A DNA stretch of 64,000 bases from an uncultured Bacillota bacterium (lineage in GTDB: Bacteria; Bacillota_I; Bacilli_A; RFN20; CAG-826): positions 306,887-370,886 of the forward strand of contig CASEPN010000001.1 in NCBI GenBank assembly GCA_949289845.1, in the 5' to 3' direction. The notes beneath the pieces were generated by a model, which saw only the letters and a list, made by a program, of their open reading frames with translations, searched no databases and was not told the origin of the DNA. Below are positions 1-6,874 of this stretch, piece by piece (position 1 is the first letter of the stretch; each line of letters begins with the position of its first letter). Position numbers and translations under genes: made by a program.

Positions 1-126
1 TGGGTCAGGCGCTACGACGGGACGGAGTTCTCGGACAGGGCGTTCCGAAAGGAGGGCGCCCCCGGGGCGAGGCGAGGCGCCCCATGCTCCTCCGGCGTTT
101 CACTTCATCTGTCAGCTAACAGTTAA
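1..126 (+). CDS. Possible 3' end of an upstream gene (truncated by window start)
   Basis: The first 41 codons of frame 1 are open and end at TAA (124-126). The first part has plausible protein composition (Trp-Val-Arg-Arg-Tyr-Asp-Gly...), but the last 20 or so codons look less convincing. I do not recognise a family. It is not the C-terminus of ribosomal protein S15, which often precedes pnp. A GC-rich inverted repeat (GGGCGCC 54-60 / GGCGCCC 76-82) lies inside the frame, so the true gene may end earlier in another frame. Apart from this and the pnp promoter, nothing else is visible in 1-224. Confidence 0.25.
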   Translation, partial: WVRRYDGTEFSDRAFRKEGAPGARRGAPCSSGVSLHLSANS

Positions 127-174
127 CCGAGCTTCATGATGCGGGTCCCTCTGCCTTCGCTTTCCTCGAGGTGC

Positions 175-180
175 TAGAAT
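175..180 (+). promoter_or_regulatory. Putative -10 box for pnp
   Basis: TAGAAT sits 44 nt before the pnp start codon. No good -35 hexamer is visible. The leader carries only a weak purine-rich ribosome site (GAAAGAGAG, about 206-214). Confidence 0.4.
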
Positions 181-224
181 TCGCCCCGTTAAGGAATAAA
201 GGATAGAAAGAGAGACAGAAACAG

Positions 225-2456
225 ATGAAGAAAGTCTATTCCCTCGATTTCGCCGGCAGGAAGCTCCAGGTCGAGCTCGGCGAGATCGCCAAGCAGGCCG
301 ACGGAGCGGCCTTCGTCCGCTTCGGCGACACGGTGGTGCTTTCCACCGCCTGCTGCAGCGACCAGCCCAAGGACGGCGACTTCTTCCCGCTGACGGTCGA
401 GTTCCTCGAGCGCCAGTACGCTATCGGGAGGATCCCGCAGGGCTTCCTCCGCCGCGAGGGCCGTCCCACCGAGCACGCCACCCTCTCCGCCCGCCTCATC
501 GACCGCCCGATCCGCCCGCTCTTCCCGGAAGGCTTCCGGAACGAGGTGCAGGTGGTGAACACCGTCATGTCCGTCGACTACGACAACGACCCGCAGATGA
601 CCGCGATGTTCGGGAGCTCGCTCGCCCTTTGCATCAGCGACATCCCCTTCGACGGCCCCGTCGCCGGGGTCTACGTCGGGCGCGTGGACGGGAAGCTTAT
701 CATTGACCCGACCGACGAGGAGATGAAGAAGAGCGACATCTCCCTTGCCGTCGCCGGCACGAAGGAGGCCATCATGATGGTCGAGGCCGGCGCCGACCAG
801 GTCCCCGAGGAGGAGATGCTGGACGCCATCATGTTCGGCTTCGAAGCCATCAAGGAGCTCTGCCTCTTCCAGGAGAGGATCGTCGCCGAGTGCGGCAAGG
901 CGAAGCGCCACATCGACCTCTACCAGCCCGACCCCGCGATCGTCCAGGACATCGACTCCCGCATCAAGGAGAGGATGGTCAAGGCCATCTCCATCTTCGA
1001 CAAGCTCGAGAGGCAGGACGCGATCGACGCCCTTAAGAAAGAGATCCAGGACGACTACGACTCCCGCGCCTACGAAAGCGAGAAGGCGCACGTCAAGACC
1101 ATGCGGATGGTGAACGACATCCTCGAGAAGATGGTCGCCGACGAGGTCCGCCGCCTCATCACCGAGGAGAAGATCCGCCCCGACGGACGGAAGGTCGACG
1201 AGATCCGCCCGCTGGACGCCCAGGTCGACCTCCTGCCCCGCGCCCATGGCTCGGCCATGTTCACCCGCGGCCAGACCCAGGTCATCTCCACGACCACCCT
1301 CGGCCCGATGTCCGACGCCCAGATCATCGACAACATCACCACCGAGACCGAGCGCCGCTTCATGCATCACTACAACTTCCCGCCCTATAGCGTCGGCGAG
1401 GTCCGGCGCATGGGAAGCGTCGGCCGCCGCGAGGTCGGCCACGGCAAGCTGGGGGAGAGGGCCCTCTCCTACGTCCTTCCCTCCGTGGAGGAGTTCCCCT
1501 ACACCATCCGCTGCGTCTCCGACGTCGTCGAGAGCAACGGCTCCTCCTCCCAGGCCTCGATCTGCGCCGCCTGCATGTCGCTCATGGCCGCCGGCGTCCC
1601 CATCAAGGGCATCGTCTCCGGCATCGCGATGGGCCTTATCTCGAGCGGCCCCCTCGACGGGAAACATCCCTACACCATCCTCACCGACATCCAGGGCCTC
1701 GAGGACCACTTCGGGGACATGGACTTCAAGTGCGCCGGCACCGAGAAGGGCATCACCGCCCTCCAGATGGACATCAAGATCCACGGGGTCACGAGGGAAG
1801 TCCTCTCCGAGGCCCTTGCCCAGGCCAGCCGCGCCCGCGCCCAGATCCGCGAGACCATGAAGGGCGCGATCCCCGAGCCCAGGAAGGAAGTGTCCGAATG
1901 GGCGCCCAAGATGGTCACCTTCCACATCGACCCGGACAAGATCCGCGACGTCATCGGCACCGGCGGCAAGGTCATCAACGGAATCATCGCCGAGTGCGAC
2001 CAGGTCAAGATCGACGTGGAGGACGACGGCTCCGTCACCATCTACCACACCCGCAAGGACATGATCGAGAAGGCCAAGGCCATCATCGACGACATCGTCC
2101 GCGAGGCGAAGGTCGGCGAGATCTACGAGGGCAAGGTCACCCGCGTCGAGGAGTACGGCGCCTTCGTGAACCTATTCGGCGACACGGACGGGCTCTGCCA
2201 CGTCTCGCGCCTCGCATGGGACTACGTGGACGACGCTACCAAGTACTGCAAGGTCGGCGACACGATGAAGGTCGTCGTCATCGGCCTCGACGAGAAGGGC
2301 AAGGTCAAGGTCAGCCACCGGGAGTTCCTCGAGAAGCCCGAGGGCTACCAGGAGCGCCCCGAGCGCCCTGTCGGCGAGAGGCGGGAGCACGGCCCCCGTC
2401 GCGAGGGCGGGCACGGGGATGGCCGCCGTGGCGGGAACCGCAGGGGACGCCGCTAG
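225..2456 (+). CDS. pnp: Polynucleotide phosphorylase
   Basis: 743-residue PNPase, a phosphorolytic 3'-to-5' exoribonuclease of cytoplasmic mRNA decay. Domains in order are RNase PH 1 (about 1-140), the all-helical linker (about 140-300), RNase PH 2 (about 310-550), a KH domain with the GxxG motif (IGTGGK, about 570-620) and an S1 domain (about 625-695). The second PH domain keeps the family's catalytic Asp pair (LTDIQG and GDMDFK), and the phosphate-binding SNGSSSQAS stretch is present. The last 40 residues are a basic Arg/Gly/Glu-rich tail. Length is close to the usual 700-740. The upstream neighbour is not recognisable as rpsO. The gene appears monocistronic, ending in a strong hairpin terminator. 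Confidence 0.98.
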   Translation: MKKVYSLDFAGRKLQVELGEIAKQADGAAFVRFGDTVVLSTACCSDQPKDGDFFPLTVEFLERQYAIGRIPQGFLRREGRPTEHATLSARLIDRPIRPLFPEGFRNEVQVVNTVMSVDYDNDPQMTAMFGSSLALCISDIPFDGPVAGVYVGRVDGKLIIDPTDEEMKKSDISLAVAGTKEAIMMVEAGADQVPEEEMLDAIMFGFEAIKELCLFQERIVAECGKAKRHIDLYQPDPAIVQDIDSRIKERMVKAISIFDKLERQDAIDALKKEIQDDYDSRAYESEKAHVKTMRMVNDILEKMVADEVRRLITEEKIRPDGRKVDEIRPLDAQVDLLPRAHGSAMFTRGQTQVISTTTLGPMSDAQIIDNITTETERRFMHHYNFPPYSVGEVRRMGSVGRREVGHGKLGERALSYVLPSVEEFPYTIRCVSDVVESNGSSSQASICAACMSLMAAGVPIKGIVSGIAMGLISSGPLDGKHPYTILTDIQGLEDHFGDMDFKCAGTEKGITALQMDIKIHGVTREVLSEALAQASRARAQIRETMKGAIPEPRKEVSEWAPKMVTFHIDPDKIRDVIGTGGKVINGIIAECDQVKIDVEDDGSVTIYHTRKDMIEKAKAIIDDIVREAKVGEIYEGKVTRVEEYGAFVNLFGDTDGLCHVSRLAWDYVDDATKYCKVGDTMKVVVIGLDEKGKVKVSHREFLEKPEGYQERPERPVGERREHGPRREGGHGDGRRGGNRRGRR

Positions 2457-2471
2457 TCGAAAAGATATCCC

Positions 2472-2500
2472 AAGAGGAGGGCGACCTCCTCTTTTCTTTC
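2472..2500 (+). terminator. Rho-independent terminator of pnp
   Basis: A perfect 9-bp stem (AAGAGGAGG / CCTCCTCTT) with a 4-nt GCGA loop is followed by a T-rich tail. It starts 15 nt after the pnp stop. Confidence 0.9.
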
Positions 2501-2545
2501 CCAAAAGCCGCCTATTTCTTCGAGTAATGGCAGGGATTCCAGGAT

Positions 2546-2596
2546 GTATAACAAGCCGTTGTTATATTCGGTTATACAAATCCTATTTGTTATATT
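2546..2596. promoter_or_regulatory. AT-rich operator-like palindromes before the ATPase/TOPRIM pair
   Basis: An AT-rich island stands out in a GC-rich genome. TATAACAA (2547-2554) and TTGTTATA (2559-2566) form a perfect 8-bp inverted repeat around GCCG. GTATAAC (2546-2552) also pairs with GTTATAC (2571-2577). TTGTTATATT occurs twice as a direct repeat (2559-2568 and 2587-2596, spaced 28 bp). The arrangement looks like tandem binding sites for a dimeric repressor or activator just upstream of the next operon's -10 box. No regulator gene is adjacent. Confidence 0.5.
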
Positions 2597-2628
2597 TCCT
2601 ACCAGGATGATACCACCTGCGGGTTTGC

Positions 2629-2634
2629 TATAGT
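2629..2634 (+). promoter_or_regulatory. -10 box for the ATPase/TOPRIM operon
   Basis: TATAGT is followed by 5 nt and then the ATG at 2640. A transcript would start at or just beside the start codon, so a leaderless mRNA is predicted. No Shine-Dalgarno sequence is present. Confidence 0.5.
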
Positions 2635-2639
2635 TAGGC

Positions 2640-3776
2640 ATGGCGCTTTATCTCAGGCCTTCCTCCCTCGAGGTCCGTTCCCTCCTGGGGCTTGGGGAAG
2701 GGAAGCTCGACTTCGGGGAGCGGAAGAGGATCCGCAAGGGGACCTTCGACCCCGCGATCCCCTCATTTTTCGGGCTCTACGGATATAACGGCTCCGGCAA
2801 GAGCGGCTTCATCAGCGCCTTCCGCATCCTCCGGGCGTTCCAGAAAGGGCAGTCCCCGGAACGGAAGGCCGGGGACTTCGTCAAGGCGGGGGAGAAGGAG
2901 TGCTCCATCCTCCTGGAATCGCTTGTCATGGAGGAGGAGCGGCCCCTCGCCTTCCTTTCCTACGAGCTTTCTTTCTTCAAGGAGGAAAGGAAAGGGAAGA
3001 AGGGCAAGGAAAGGCTCCTATATCGCCCGATCGAGGGAAATAGGCTGGGGAGACCCCTCGTCCTGCTTGCTAGGGAAGCATTCGGGGAGGGGGATGGTTC
3101 CTTCCTCGGGACGGTCGGGCACCCCTATTCCTCCCTTCTGAGGAACACCCTTCGGGACGAGCTCCTCGTCTTCCCCTTCGACGAGAGGGAGGACACCCAG
3201 TTCCTCCGCCTCCTTCGCGGAGGGTCCGTCTCTCTCGAGGAGGGGGAACGGTGCAGGGCGAGGCTTCTTTCCTCGCTCGAGGCGGTCTCCCATCTCCTTG
3301 CCTTCGAGATCGACCTCGAGGTAGGGGAGAAGGACGGCCGGGCCATCCTCCTTTCCTCCAAGGGCGAGGAGAAGATCCCCTATCTCCTCGAATCCGCGGG
3401 GACGAGGAAGCTCCTGCTCCTCCTTTCCTCCCTGGCCCCCTACCTTACGAGACGCTCCGCCTGGGCGATCCTCGACGAGGTGGACGCGGGGATCTTCGAG
3501 TATCTCTTCGGCGAGCTGATGCGCTCCCTCTACCAGAGGGGCAAGGGGTCGCTCCTTTTCACCTCCCACGACCTCCGAACCCTCGAGACGCTCCCCCACC
3601 ACCACGCGCGTTTCGCCTCCCTCCTCGCGGAAGGGCGCTTCTACGAGATCAAGGCGGCAAAGGGGGAGAACCTCCGCGACCTATATCTCCGGAGCCTCGC
3701 CCTCAGGAGCAAGTACCCCGGGGAAGACATCCCCGCGTTCATGAGGCGGGCGTCGCGCCTTGGAGGGGACGAGTGA
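2640..3776 (+). CDS. AAA15/OLD-like ABC-type ATPase, possible defence protein
   Basis: 378-residue ATPase of the AAA_15/AAA_21 type, the kind found in RloA, AriA (PARIS) and OLD-like systems. Walker A is GYNGSGKS (48-55). An ABC signature-like SAGTRK lies at about 252-257, Walker B is AWAILDEVDAG (274-284, Asp279-Glu280), and a switch His follows in FTSHD (about 310). The middle part (about 80-200) is charged and not recognisable. There is no transmembrane segment. The start has no ribosome site but a -10 box 5 nt upstream. The stop overlaps the next start (TGATG), so the two genes are translationally coupled. Family-level ATPase assignment is firm; a defence role is inferred from the pairing with a TOPRIM-like protein. 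A housekeeping RecF/SbcC-like role is less likely because long coiled coils are missing. Confidence 0.75.
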   Translation: MALYLRPSSLEVRSLLGLGEGKLDFGERKRIRKGTFDPAIPSFFGLYGYNGSGKSGFISAFRILRAFQKGQSPERKAGDFVKAGEKECSILLESLVMEEERPLAFLSYELSFFKEERKGKKGKERLLYRPIEGNRLGRPLVLLAREAFGEGDGSFLGTVGHPYSSLLRNTLRDELLVFPFDEREDTQFLRLLRGGSVSLEEGERCRARLLSSLEAVSHLLAFEIDLEVGEKDGRAILLSSKGEEKIPYLLESAGTRKLLLLLSSLAPYLTRRSAWAILDEVDAGIFEYLFGELMRSLYQRGKGSLLFTSHDLRTLETLPHHHARFASLLAEGRFYEIKAAKGENLRDLYLRSLALRSKYPGEDIPAFMRRASRLGGDE

Positions 3777-4501
3777 TGGGCGCGATCCTCTTCCTCACCG
3801 AGGGCGTCACCGACGTGATGACCCTCGAATCGCCTCTCCGCTCCCTCTTCCTGAGGGAGGGCGAGGAGCGCCCCCTCTTCTTCCACGCCGCGAACGGCGA
3901 CCTCACCTCCAAGGGATCCTCAAGGACGAAAAGCACGAGGGACTACATCAAGAAGGAAGTCATGGGCTTCCTTGCGGAGACGAAGCTCCGTCCCTCCGAC
4001 CTCGAGCTCATCGTCGAGACGACGGACCTCGACGCTTCCTTCGCAAGAAGGGACGCCTACGTGCAAAGCGAGGAGGTCTCCCGCCAGACGTACGTCCCCG
4101 AGGAAGGAAGGGCCTACGTAGAGGATGCGGAGGGGCTCTTCCAGATGAGGAAGCAGAAGGGGGAGAACCTCCTCTTCCTCGTTGAAGGGAGGACCCTCTG
4201 GCTCAAGAGGGAGAAGATTCCCCACCTCATCTGCTACTTCTCGATAAACCTGGAGCACGCCCTCTACGACGAGCCCAACTGCAGGAGCCACGAGAAGAAG
4301 GAGCTGGCGTTCCGCTTCGAGGAGAAGTACGCGGACGACCCCGATGCCTTCCTTTCCCTTCTCAAGAGGCTCGGGAAGGAGAGGGGGGACTACCTTTCCT
4401 CCTGGGGGGAGGCGCTCCTCAAGGACACCGCCTTCCAGCGCGGGAGCAACCTTTACCAAGGGGTGAGGATCCTCCTGGGCGAGGCCCCTCTTCCGGCATA
4501 G
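3776..4501 (+). CDS. TOPRIM-like protein partner of the AAA15 ATPase
   Basis: 241 residues. The N-terminus (ILFLTEGVTD; Glu9, Asp13) and a downstream hydrophobic strand ending in an acidic pair (LIVETTDLDAS; Asp84, Asp86) match the E...DxD layout of TOPRIM nucleases such as RloB, AriB (DUF4435) and the OLD C-terminal domain. A later Asn-Leu-Glu-His segment (about 158-161) lies where RloB-like proteins have another conserved acidic/aromatic motif. The start codon overlaps the ATPase stop, giving a strict two-gene operon ended by the hairpin at 4502-4531. In known ATPase-TOPRIM pairs the ATPase senses infection and holds or releases the nuclease. That this pair works so is inference. The TOPRIM call rests on short motifs only. 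Confidence 0.5.
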   Translation: MGAILFLTEGVTDVMTLESPLRSLFLREGEERPLFFHAANGDLTSKGSSRTKSTRDYIKKEVMGFLAETKLRPSDLELIVETTDLDASFARRDAYVQSEEVSRQTYVPEEGRAYVEDAEGLFQMRKQKGENLLFLVEGRTLWLKREKIPHLICYFSINLEHALYDEPNCRSHEKKELAFRFEEKYADDPDAFLSLLKRLGKERGDYLSSWGEALLKDTAFQRGSNLYQGVRILLGEAPLPA

Positions 4502-4531
4502 AAAAAAGGGCTCTTTTTTCAAAGAACCCTT
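4502..4531. terminator. Terminator between convergent genes
   Basis: AAAAAAG (4502-4508) can pair with CTTTTTT (4513-4519). Alternatively AAGGG (4506-4510) pairs with CCCTT (4527-4531) around an inner CTTT/AAAG. The A-run and T-run flanks suit termination from both sides, between the TOPRIM gene and the convergent lipoprotein gene. Confidence 0.55.
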
Positions 4532-4544
4532 GCAGAACCCTGTT

Positions 4545-6068
4545 CTAAAGAGAGGTTTTCCTAGTGAATCCGTCGAAGTTCCAGCGGATTTTCGCGACCT
4601 TCCCGTCCTCCGGGTAGGCGGAGTACTCCTCCAGGAGCCAGCCCGTTTCCTCGCTCCTCCAGACGGTCTCTTCCTTGAGGAACATGTTCGTCTCCCAGTC
4701 GTAGGAGACCTCCCTTTCGTAGATGTCGTCCTCGTTGACCGTCTCGCCGCCCCCGTATTCCTTCGCATAGTCGTAGGAGGCGGGGAGGTATTCCTCGCGG
4801 GTGAGTACGCTGCACTAGGCCCTGGTCCTGACCTGGTCGGGGGTCCCGTCGTACCAGGCGCGGGTCATGTCGCCCTGCGTGAACTCCGACATCATGTAGT
4901 CGCTGACGTAGTTGGGCGTCCCGCATCCTTCCCAGGGGGACTCCGCCCACTTGTAGATCGTGTTGATCCAGCGGTCGAAGTAGTTCATCCGCTCGTCCAC
5001 GTAGGCCCCATTGGTCCAGCCGGTCCTTTCCATGCTGATCTCGACGTCGGTGCCCTTGGAGGTGAGGTAGTGCCCGAGCTCCACGTTCTCCTCATCCTGG
5101 TAGAGGAGCCATGAGGAGCCATCCGTCAGGACCGCCTCGCAGTAGACCCCGTGCCTCCCGTTCTGGGGATCCCAGTCCCCGTCGATCTTCAGGGTGGAGA
5201 AGCCCCGGAGGAAGGAGGGGAGCTCGTCGGTCTCGCCTTCGAACTGGATGCTGATCTCCTCGTGGAGGGGAGGGTTCGGGTCGAGGTCGCTGAACTGGAT
5301 CGTGGATTCGGCGAGGCTCACGGAAAGAGGCCCTTCCAAGCTGGATCCGGTCAGGCGGTTCGTCGTCCCGAAGGTCGCGCCCCAGTCGGCCTCGATTTCC
5401 TGACCCTCCATCCGGAGGGAACGGACGAGACCTTCCGCGTCGACGTCCACCTCGAGGGATTGCCCTTCCTCCCCTACCTCGAGGCCGGCGGTGTTCATAC
5501 GGAATATGTATCCGCCCGTCTCAGGGAACTCGAGGTCTACGTAGGGGTATAGGAGCTCCGGGATCTCGTAAAGGACGAGCCCCGCCTCGACGGGGTCGGC
5601 GAGCATCCGGAGCGACTCCATCGCCCCCGACTCCTCGAGGAACCGCTCGGCGTCCTCCTTGTCCAGGAGGCCTTCGACGGAGCCTTCCTCGCCCGGCTCG
5701 CGGAGGAAGATCGTATAGCAGGACCAGTCGTAGTCCTCGCCGGGGGTCTGGGGAAGGAAGAGGGTCTCCCCGCTTTCGGGATCGACGTTATGGAGGTACT
5801 CGGGAATTCCTTCAAGGGAGTCGAAGATGACTTCCATGAGTCCTTCCTGCCCTCCGGCGGCAGCCTCGACCTTGACCCGGCCGCGCGCTTCGGCCGCGGC
5901 GATCCCGTCCTGGCCGTCGATCATCTCCTGGAGGCGGAGCACCTCCTCTTCGTTCGTCCCGTCCCCGATCTCGATGGGAGGGAGCTTGGACGTCGAGGAA
6001 TCGCCATCCCCGCAGGAGGCGAGGGAGGCGATGAGGGGAAGGAGAAGCAAGGGATTGATTTTCTTCAT
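4545..6068 (-). pseudogene. Lipoprotein gene with in-frame amber stop
   Basis: The intact N-terminal part (6068 to 4815) encodes 417 residues. It begins MKKINPLLLL and carries a type II signal peptide with lipobox LASC, then an acidic Ser/Asp-rich linker. The ATG at 6068 is preferred over the in-frame GTG at 6080 because GAGGTG lies 4 nt upstream. The frame hits TAG at 4815-4817. The same frame then stays open for another 89 codons with ordinary protein composition (for example DYAKEYGGGETVNEDD and GWLLEEYSAYPEDGK) to a TAG at 4545-4547. The simplest reading is a nonsense mutation in a roughly 506-residue lipoprotein. The extracellular part is not recognisable. A sequencing error is also possible. 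Confidence 0.6.
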
Positions 6069-6087
6069 AAGGCACCTCACCAGAGGA

Positions 6088-6093
6088 AATATA
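6088..6093 (-). promoter_or_regulatory. -10 box for the lipoprotein gene
   Basis: TATATT on the minus strand, 19 nt before the lipoprotein ATG, with GAGGTG in between. This gene appears to have a normal short leader. Confidence 0.4.
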
Positions 6094-6270
6094 CCCGCGG
6101 AAGGTTCGTTTGGGGGGGGTATGAACTTTTTTCGGATGTTTCTCCTCCCGAATGAGGATTACGGATAAAAGGGGAGGGATTTGCGGGATATCCGATTCAC
6201 GCGCTTCCGATACCCTGCCGCCTTCCTCTTCTGGAAGGCTCCGGTTGTCGCAAGGGGCGCTCCTGCCCGC

Positions 6271-6276
6271 TATAAT
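6271..6276 (+). promoter_or_regulatory. -10 box for the phosphodiesterase/RNase J operon
   Basis: TATAAT lies 25 nt before the ATG at 6302, leaving a short leader with GGAGG and AAGG purine stretches. The rest of 6094-6270 holds no gene I can support. Confidence 0.55.
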
Positions 6277-6301
6277 CCGGAGGACAGCGATAAGGCAACA
6301 T

Positions 6302-6874
6302 ATGGAACTGAACGGAAAGATTCTCTTTGCGAGCGACCTCCATGGGCGGAGGGAGCGGATGAGGCTTCTCGAGGAACGTCTCCTCGAGGAAAGGCCCGAC
6401 TGGGTGCTCCTGGGCGGGGACCTCGTCTACTATGGGCCACGGAACGGCATCCCCGAGGACAGGGACGAGGAGTACGTGAGGGAGGCGCTTTCCCGGCTCG
6501 AAAGGGAGGGGAACCTCATTTCCTGCCGCGGGAACTGCGATCGCCCCGAAGACGAGATTCCTTTCGAGCAGCCCCTCGTCTCCGAGATCCTCCTGAACGG
6601 GAAGGAGGCGGTGCTCTTCCACGGGCACGAGGATTCCCTCCTCGCCCTTTCCTCCCGCAAGTACGAGTGCTACCTCTTCGGGCACACCCACGTCCCTCTC
6701 CTCGACATGAGGGAGGGCGCCCTCTTCCTGAACCCCGGCTCCCTCGGCTTCCCGAAGGAAGGCTCCGAGCCGGGCTACCTCATCATCCACGAAGACTGGT
6801 CGATCGAACGGAAGTCCCTTGCGGAGGGGAACTCCCTCCTCAAGGCCTATCCCTTCGGAAAGGAGGCGCGCTGA
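6302..6874 (+). CDS. YfcE/MJ0936-family metallophosphoesterase
   Basis: 190-residue cytoplasmic metal-dependent phosphodiesterase. All signature motifs of the calcineurin-like fold are present in order: SDLHG, LGGD, RGNCD, FHGH and FGHTH, then the typical NPGS of the YfcE subfamily. Length is usual for the family. Substrate is unknown; YfcE enzymes hydrolyse small phosphodiesters in vitro. The first ATG after the -10 box (6302) is chosen. The stop overlaps the next start by one base, so it is co-translated with the RNase J-like gene. A second, shorter family member lies at 32919. Confidence 0.85.
   Translation: MELNGKILFASDLHGRRERMRLLEERLLEERPDWVLLGGDLVYYGPRNGIPEDRDEEYVREALSRLEREGNLISCRGNCDRPEDEIPFEQPLVSEILLNGKEAVLFHGHEDSLLALSSRKYECYLFGHTHVPLLDMREGALFLNPGSLGFPKEGSEPGYLIIHEDWSIERKSLAEGNSLLKAYPFGKEAR

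Noticed and set aside
54-82. Terminator hairpin (GGGCGCC/GGCGCCC)
   Set aside because: The stem is short, the loop is 15 nt and there is no T-tract.
189-2048. Long open frame on the minus strand opposite pnp (and similar long antisense frames opposite ftsK, alaS, dnaK, comEC and others)
   Set aside because: High G+C leaves stop codons rare in shadow frames. The products are low-complexity Asp/Val/Leu/Gly/Arg strings with no family motifs, while the plus-strand genes are unambiguous.
2640-4501. Naming the pair definitively as PARIS or RloAB
   Set aside because: Only general ATPase and short TOPRIM-like motifs are visible. Subfamily assignment needs profile or structure comparison.
4815-4817. 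TAG as pyrrolysine or a suppressed codon
   Set aside because: TAG is a normal terminator for pnp, rpsU, dnaK, fmt and others in the window, and no pyrrolysine genes are visible. A nonsense mutation is simpler.
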